A stretch of 64,000 nt of DNA, taken from NCBI RefSeq assembly GCF_011397635.1, contig NC_064755.1, positions 23,449,559-23,513,558 on the forward strand, given 5' to 3'. Shown piece by piece: positions 58,049 through 64,000 of the stretch (the stretch's first letter is position 1; the number at the start of each line of letters is the position of its first letter). The notes beneath the pieces are model-generated. The model had not been told where the DNA came from. It made no database searches and saw only the letters and a list, made by a program, of their open reading frames with translations. Source of the DNA: Epinephelus fuscoguttatus. Lineage: Eukaryota; Chordata; Actinopteri; Perciformes; Serranidae. Position numbers and translations under genes: made by a program.

Positions 58049-59264
58049 AAAGAATTCAAGTGGCTGATGACCAGACTAATAGTAATAATAGGAACATTCA
58101 TTGTTTAAGTGAACTAAATAATCATAAAGCATACTGACAACCAAAAATTAAAATATCAATAACAGAGAAATGCATTTGTAATTTTACCGTTGTGGATATG
58201 TTAGAATCTAAAACGTATGGTGTTATGACTTCAAACTTAACTATATATATTGCAGGGTGTCAACAGCAGAGCTCTCTAGGTCTCTGGCCAGCTGGACAAA
58301 TGGCGTCTTATTTTATCTTCAAGGGTAGCCTATATGAGCAAGACGGTGAAAGGTCATAGTGCAAATATGATAAAGTAGTATGTCTCGACTGTGTGCATAC
58401 TGAATGCAAAAGTAAGTACTTTAAAAGGACAGCTGCAGTAAAAGTAAAAAGTATGCAATTCTGAACGCAGCCGCAGTAACATTTCAGGGAAAATGCTGAT
58501 TCGCCTGTGTTGTGAATGGAAGCTGCAACGTTGCAGAGACAAGCATTTAAAGGGTTACCTCCATCTGACAAAAGAGACTTTGATGTGAAGTGTGCACCCC
58601 AATCACAAGACTCTGGTGATGATGTATTTGAATTTGTGACTTGTTAATGGTTTAGCATTGACACAAATACTTTTGCTGGTGATCTGATAGTGAACAATCA
58701 ATACAAGTTCTGTTTGCAAACAAGCTCCTTTTTGCACCACAGAAAAACAGCTCCTCATCTGCCATGTTCTTGAACATAATAACAGACATCTTCCACCACA
58801 TACATGTTTATCCAGCCTCGCCCCATCTTCTCCTCTTTCTGGTGAGTTTTATGGCTGTTGGCATCCATAAGTGTTGCATTACCACCATCTGCTGGACCGT
58901 ACCTTGCTCCGTCTTTTCCAGCATTACCATGGCATGTGTGAAAAGCATGGAATGGGTTTGTGGACTGCCGTTTGGCAGCATCAAGTTCGGTATTTTGGCC
59001 GTTGCAATCTTGGTTTCTGGAGCCTGAAGTGACTGTATTTGGACAAGAGGATGAAGCTGTGGAGGAGCAAGGAATGGATCTGACTCGCATACTGCAGCAA
59101 CCAGTAACGACGCCTTGCAGAAAGTCTGTCAATTAAGCAGCCCCACTTTTGAATATGCTTAAGTTTGGGCCTTAATAAAATGTAAACAGATGCGTTATTA
59201 AAAAAATCACCCCCTGTATAGTTGTCACGAATGTGGAAATTAGTAGACCAAAACCAGGTTGTAT

Positions 59265-59344
59265 GCAGCAGAGGGCCACAGGCTGGACTTGAACCCGGGC
59301 TGCTGTGGCAACAGCCCGGGTGGCCACTAAGCCACCGACGCCCC
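59265..59344 (-). mobile_element. tRNA-derived SINE, truncated third copy
   Basis: On the minus strand it reads GGGGCGTCGGTGGCTTAGTGG, then CCCGGGTTCAAGTCCAGCCT and GTGGCCCTCTGCTGCAT, the head of the same SINE. The pyrimidine-rich tail is missing. The tRNA-like head itself has a changed middle. Confidence 0.8.
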
Positions 59345-60639
59345 AGTTTTGGCACTTCTGCACTGGCTTTATTTCCCAGCCTCTAAGGTGTTTAAGGTGC
59401 AAGACTGAAATGTTCCTGAATGTAGTGCATGTGTGAATAGTGAAAATCCCACCCAGTAATTTACTGGGAGCTATGTGTGAAAGAGGCTTTATATTACAAA
59501 CACACCTTCTCATGACCAGGTGACTCATCAGGATCACACATTATTAGAATCAGGTTCATGGCATCACAGAGAAGACAGATTTAAAAAACAGTAAAAGCAG
59601 TAGAGGCTGAGATATCTGATCTTTAAGTCCCTTGTATAAGACAAGCTCCACACCTCCAGTTTGTCCCACAGGCTTTTATAAATTTATAGTCTCCAAGCTC
59701 AAGCCAAGATAAGACTTATGACATCACCATGATGTCATCAGGGTTATTTAAGGACCGCTCCTTCCTGAGTCACAGAACACTGGTTTCATAAGCTGAGTAG
59801 CACTCTCCATGATAGTCAAATAGTATTCAGATTACAAAACAGCTTTATACAACATTTTCTTTCTTTGAAGACTAAAAATCAAATGTAGTGTGATGCATTA
59901 AATCACTTCCATGTGCCAGCTTGTTGTGTATCTGAACTTAACCAAAAATTGACCAGCCAATAATTTAAGATTTGGGGTTGGCTTCTAACATGGACCATCA
60001 GATCTCAGGGCTGGGCAGAGCCTCCCCTAACCCTGGACACACCCCTGAGTTTAAACAAAAACAAAACAAGCAGAAAATCTTGGCTATTATGACCACATGT
60101 AGGGTGTGTGGGTAAAAACAGTGGTAATGTTTAACATAAATACCTAACATAAAGTTAATTTTAATTTAAACTACACATCATTTTATTTTTTACCTTGTTT
60201 TGTCTTGATTTTTCCCTCTCTCCTCCTCTATTTCTTCTTTCCTGACCCGTTTTTTTTCCTTCTCTATTATATGATTTCATTGATGTTTTGACAGGGGAAT
60301 TTCTTTGATAAGCTTTTAGTGGCTTCTAACCTCTCCGGCACTTTTCTTTTTTTAATCTTGTAAATGTTACACTGTCTGTTTTTAACATTATGTGCAAATA
60401 AACTAATCTAAACTAAAACTAAACATTATTCATCCTGTTATGCGTTGCCACGGTGTTGGCCTTTTCTCTAATATTGCTTTTCTCCTTCTCATATTTTAGC
60501 AGAATTAATCTCTGATCCTCACGAGAAATACTTTTTTTTCCCCCTCACATACGGCGCTCTGTGAGGACGCTCAGTGACGCTGCGCTTATCTCACGATTGT
60601 GATTGGTCCGCTGCGTGCCCGTTCACGGCTCTTGATAAA

Positions 60640-60780
60640 GCAACCCTGGGTTGAGTTACCGAGCTGATATCCAGCGTCGTGATACCGATTAGCCTGATTT
60701 CCATTGTTAGGGTTACTCAACCCAGGATAGGTCTGGGTAACCCAGGAAAGGTTGATCTTGCTTCGTGATACAGGCCCCAG
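60640..60780 (-). mobile_element. End of a DNA transposon (Harbinger/ISL2EU-like), with inverted subterminal repeat
   Basis: On the minus strand the end reads GGGGCCTGTATCACGAAGCA, a TIR wording common in fish elements. An internal inverted pair CCTGGGTTGAGTTAC (60646-60660) / GTTACTCAACCCAGG (60712-60726) forms a stem. Related ends in the same direction occur at 61618-61645 (GAGCCCTGTACTACGAAGCC on minus) and at about 62120-62145. The partner ends were not located, so element limits are unknown. Confidence 0.45.
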
Positions 60781-61476
60781 CTTATTTAGGTTTTTGTGGT
60801 GAAATGGGGAGGTATCATGTAAATAACTATTTATTTCAACCTCATGAATCAGACATTCCTCGTCAATTGCAGCGCTTTCACTTCGAGCAACAGGTATAAA
60901 AGAGAAACGGGGCGACCGACAAAAGTTCGCTCTAAACGGCGCGCGATATCGCGCGACGTCGCGCAGCGTCGCTCGCGGGCAGTATGGACAGTCCAATGGG
61001 AAACAATGCAATCAAACTGCTGACGCTCCCTCGCGTCGCATCCAGGTAGGACACGGTGTGGACACGGTATGAGAGGGACACCAGAGGACTGTACCACGAC
61101 GGAGACAGGCTGTCTTTGCCAGAGCTGGCTCGACAAACCCTGAAGTCTCAGTCAGAGATAACGGGTGCCATGAAGGTGGTTATGGACTTGCTATAACTAA
61201 TAACGCGCTAAACGGTTTCGTTTCGAAGAATATTAAAAACGTATTATAGTATATGTATATTAATACTGTATATATGTATAGTATATGCATATTTCCTTTC
61301 ATGGCTATTGCAATTATTATAACCATTGATATTATCATTTATTTACCTAAAGTTTTATGCTGTTAGTTGTTTTGCCCACTCACCTACATATTTTGTTGTG
61401 TATCTGTATGCATGTGGGTTTGTGTGTGTCAGAATGTGTTTTCCCGTTTTATGTCGGCCTATTACATCATTTGTGG

Positions 61477-61512
<36 letters not shown>

Positions 61513-62624
61513 ATTGCATATGTGTATATATTATGGTACTTGTTAGGGAGAGCTAGTTAACATGCTAACGGCCAGAGGGCGGCAAACCCGATAACGAGAA
61601 GATATCCTGGGTAAGTTGAACTGGCTTCGTAGTACAGGGCTCCAATGGACCAAAGAAAACTACAGACACATTCAGTAGTTCAGTAAGAGCAAGAACAACC
61701 TTGTGACTAAAACTAAACACATGCACATATTTTCTTCATCACTGATGTACTGTAGGTTCCTGTGTAAAAAATAAAATAAAATAAATAAGAGCTATGCATA
61801 CAGTAAGCACTACTGTAATTGCACAGCTTTGTTTGGTGGCATTTATGTAATGTTACGGCTCAGCAAGTTCGATAAATTGCATTTATAACATATTCCCTGA
61901 GCTGTCAATCTGTATTGCTTATATATGCACAGTGATTATAGAGTGACTTTACTCAAAGGAGCAGTAAAAGGTGCTTTTTAGCCGACTTCAGGCCAAAATT
62001 CAGAACAAAAACTGGTCTCGACTGGGTTTGTCTGCAGCGTAACTTACCATAAAAGAGAGCCACGTTCATAGGATTGAAAGCCCTGGCTTTGGACCCAAGA
62101 TACCTCATCGACTCACTCATCTTGCTTCGTGGTACACCCCTCTGATAGCTGCTGGAACTGATGCAAAATAGGGCACTTAGTGGCAACATCTGGCAGAAAC
62201 CAAAAAGCTGTGTGTCCTGGGTCGACACTTTGGTCACCTTCACCTCTGGTACAACAAACAGAAGAGATTCCTCCTAATCATTCACAACCACTGTGGAGGT
62301 CTGTGTGTTCAATCTGATTAACATGAGCAAGGACATTTGATACTGAGAAGTCAGGAGCTGGTCAGATCCTGTTACATGTTATACGTTGTGTTATATAATG
62401 TCAACACCCACAAATAATGTGGGAGCAATGGAAGCTTATTTGGTTTAGCTGTTTTTATTTGTGTGTGATTTTCTTTTTGTGTGCGCATGGTATAGATGAC
62501 AGATGTACCATATACACTTTATGAGACAAGCATGCAGGTTTTGATATGATAAAATAGGTCTGTACATTTATGTAAATGTGCTTTTTTTTTAAATTAATAA
62601 ATCAATTATATGGTAAGGTAAAGG

Positions 62625-62870
62625 TTCCCTAGGGCAGCACAGACCTCCACCAAGACAAAAGTGAAAAGTAATTGGTAATTGTGCATCAACCCTGTGATTC
62701 AGATCCGCTTTAAAATTTAATATGTTCTTTCCTCCTGCCTGTGCGTCCCCCTTCCACCACACCTCCACAAGTTTCATGAAAATTGGGCCAGCAGTGTTCC
62801 CTAATCCTGCTGACAAACAAACAAACCAAGCCAAAAACATCACCTCCTTGAAGGAGATAAAATAAGTGAC
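62625..62870 (-). repeat. Teleost dispersed repeat upstream of miox
   Basis: GGTTCCCTAGGGCAGCACAG, then CACAAGTTTCATGAAAATTG, then CTGACAAACAAACAAACC and CACCTCCTTGAAGGAG in this order match a common fish repeat. It is non-coding. Confidence 0.6.
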
Positions 62871-63088
62871 TTGACTGTGGAACAAAAAACAACTGAGTCA
62901 TCCTACATCAGGCCAAACACATAACCTGCTGACTACTGAAAAACTCTTTCCAGGATCAACACACAAACATACACGTACAAAGTTCAACACAGCGTACCCC
63001 ATTAGGTTAAAATGTGACTGGACATTGGTGTACACTTTATGTTGGCTTGGAGTGGAGGTTGAAGGCATTACAGTTTAAACCGACAGGA

Positions 63089-63094
63089 TATATA
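63089..63094 (+). promoter_or_regulatory. miox: miox TATA box
   Basis: TATATA (within GGATATATACAGG) lies 46 bp upstream of the miox ATG at 63135. This predicts a start near 63119 and a very short 5' UTR, a usual arrangement for a tissue-specific (kidney/liver) gene. Confidence 0.5.
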
Positions 63095-63134
63095 CAGGCA
63101 GGAGGAACGTCACACCACAACACAGACTGAAGCC

Positions 63135-63403
63135 ATGAGTGTCATCAACATCGTATGTGTGGCTTCAGTACATACCAATGCTTTGCTTTCAATTTGATCA
63201 TTTTAACCTTCTCATCTATTTCAAACACTTTAAATACTTAATTTCCTTTTGAAAGCACATTTGTATTTTAGCTTTTTTAAACTTGAAAATGTTGCATGCA
63301 CTTTCTGTTATTTCACATGCAGGGTCCAGACCCGTCTCTGGCGTATCGGCCAAATTTGGAGAAGAATGCAACCAAAGAGAAAGAAGACTACAGAAACTTT
63401 GAG
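63135..63403 (+). CDS. miox: Inositol oxygenase, first two coding exons (gene continues beyond window)
   Basis: Exons 63135-63152 and 63323-63403 join in phase to give 33 residues starting MSVINIGPDPSLAYRPN and ending YRNFE, with a GTAAGC donor at 63404. Human MIOX begins MKVTVGPDPSLVYRPD and continues ...FRNY, so the match is clear. Family role: a di-iron enzyme that opens myo-inositol to D-glucuronate, the first committed step of inositol catabolism. The iron-binding HD-domain residues lie in later exons outside the window. Its place next to adm2 agrees with vertebrate synteny. Confidence 0.93.
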
Positions 63404-64000
63404 GTAAGCATTCAAAGGTCCTTATTGACTCATTTATTTAATGCTGCATTCATTCATGGCCAGAGTGGTGAATTCAGTGATGAGGAACACACTATTACAA
63501 TCATGGAAAAGTTACAGATATGAGAAAACACTACTGGCCAAAAAAGAGCATACAAATTTAAAGTGTTTTTAAAAGGATACAACTGTTAACTTGGGTTTGA
63601 GACTCTGTCTGAGAGGGAAGTGTAACTTATTATCTGCTAATGAGATGGGAAAACGAGGAAGGAATTTGACTTGCAATTAAATGCAGTAAGTATCAGAGAC
63701 ACTGCATCTCAGGAGGTGATCTATGATTACTTCTCCCACTTCTCTCAGACATAATAAGAGGGGTAGAGCAGGGATGCTGTGTCTGTTTTAATCAGCAGAA
63801 TATTATCCCTTATTTACCTTGTAGACCTGTGATTTACTTAGACATGTTGTTTGAACAGTGTGCATAAAAAAAAAAACATGTTGTTTTTAAAACATTTCTG
63901 AGTCCATCTATTAGTAAGTAAAGCAGAAATTGGTGAACCAGTACTTTTGGCTGACACAGGAACTTAATCTGTAATCTGTCATTTTCACTGAGCATGTGTG
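63404..64000 (+). other. miox: miox intron 2 (truncated by window edge)
   Basis: No further miox exon was recognised. The next conserved block expected, around the TYKLMH-type region, is not visible before the window ends. Confidence 0.6.

Noticed and set aside
60586-61136. Two overlapping minus-strand frames of 141 and 95 codons in a CpG-rich patch
   Set aside because: Composition is transposon-terminal and no transposase or other domain is recognisable.
61953-62243. 96-codon minus-strand frame upstream of miox
   Set aside because: Low similarity to anything recognised, no splice context, and it overlaps a transposon end.

Overview
This is nuclear DNA from a ray-finned (teleost) fish. Every recognisable gene is spliced, with GT-AG introns, and the introns and spacers carry typical fish repeats: an L1-type LINE, tRNA-derived SINEs, TTAA-flanked and hAT-like MITEs, long CA and GATA microsatellites, and an A/T-rich minisatellite. 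No bacterial-type operon, CRISPR array, rRNA gene or intact tRNA gene is visible.

Five protein-coding genes can be assembled by joining exons across intact splice sites. (1) dnaja2, minus strand, 101-5479, nine coding exons, 412 aa, a type I Hsp40 co-chaperone. (2) ppp6r2, plus strand, 9775-27416, 23 coding exons, about 925 aa, a SAPS-domain regulatory subunit of protein phosphatase 6. It stands head to head with dnaja2. (3) A MOB2-like kinase activator, plus strand, 33991-39302, five coding exons, 229 aa. (4) adm2 (adrenomedullin 2/intermedin), plus strand, 47439-55552, two coding exons, a 170 aa prepro-hormone. (5) miox (myo-inositol oxygenase), plus strand, of which only the first two coding exons (63135-63403) lie in the window. 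The order ppp6r2 - adm2 - miox matches human 22q13.33. Human SBF1, which lies between PPP6R2 and ADM2, is not seen here. A MOB2-like gene sits in that gap instead, and dnaja2 (human chromosome 16) is the upstream neighbour.

Region by region: 1-5.5 kb is dnaja2, with two of its introns largely filled by MITEs. 5.5-9.8 kb is the shared upstream region with a CpG-rich candidate first exon of ppp6r2. 9.8-27.4 kb is ppp6r2; its intron 8 holds a 6.1 kb antisense L1 bounded by an 11-bp target-site duplication. 27.4-34 kb is the ppp6r2 3' UTR and then repeats, including repeat units with perfect palindromic oestrogen-response-element sequences. 34-39.3 kb is the MOB2-like gene. 39.3-47 kb is gene-poor, dominated by a roughly 1.9 kb minisatellite, CA tracts and a GATA/TATC palindrome. 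47-57 kb is adm2, with a 7.6 kb intron that contains a striking near-perfect RNA-type hairpin. 57-63 kb is repeat-rich spacer. The window ends in miox intron 2.

The genes do not form a pathway. They are a vertebrate syntenic block of a housekeeping chaperone, a phosphatase subunit, a kinase-pathway adaptor, a peptide hormone and a metabolic enzyme. The non-coding observations most worth testing are the hairpin at 48702-48781, the repeat-borne perfect EREs, the minisatellite with an internal higher-order duplication, and a possible 24-nt cassette exon in ppp6r2.
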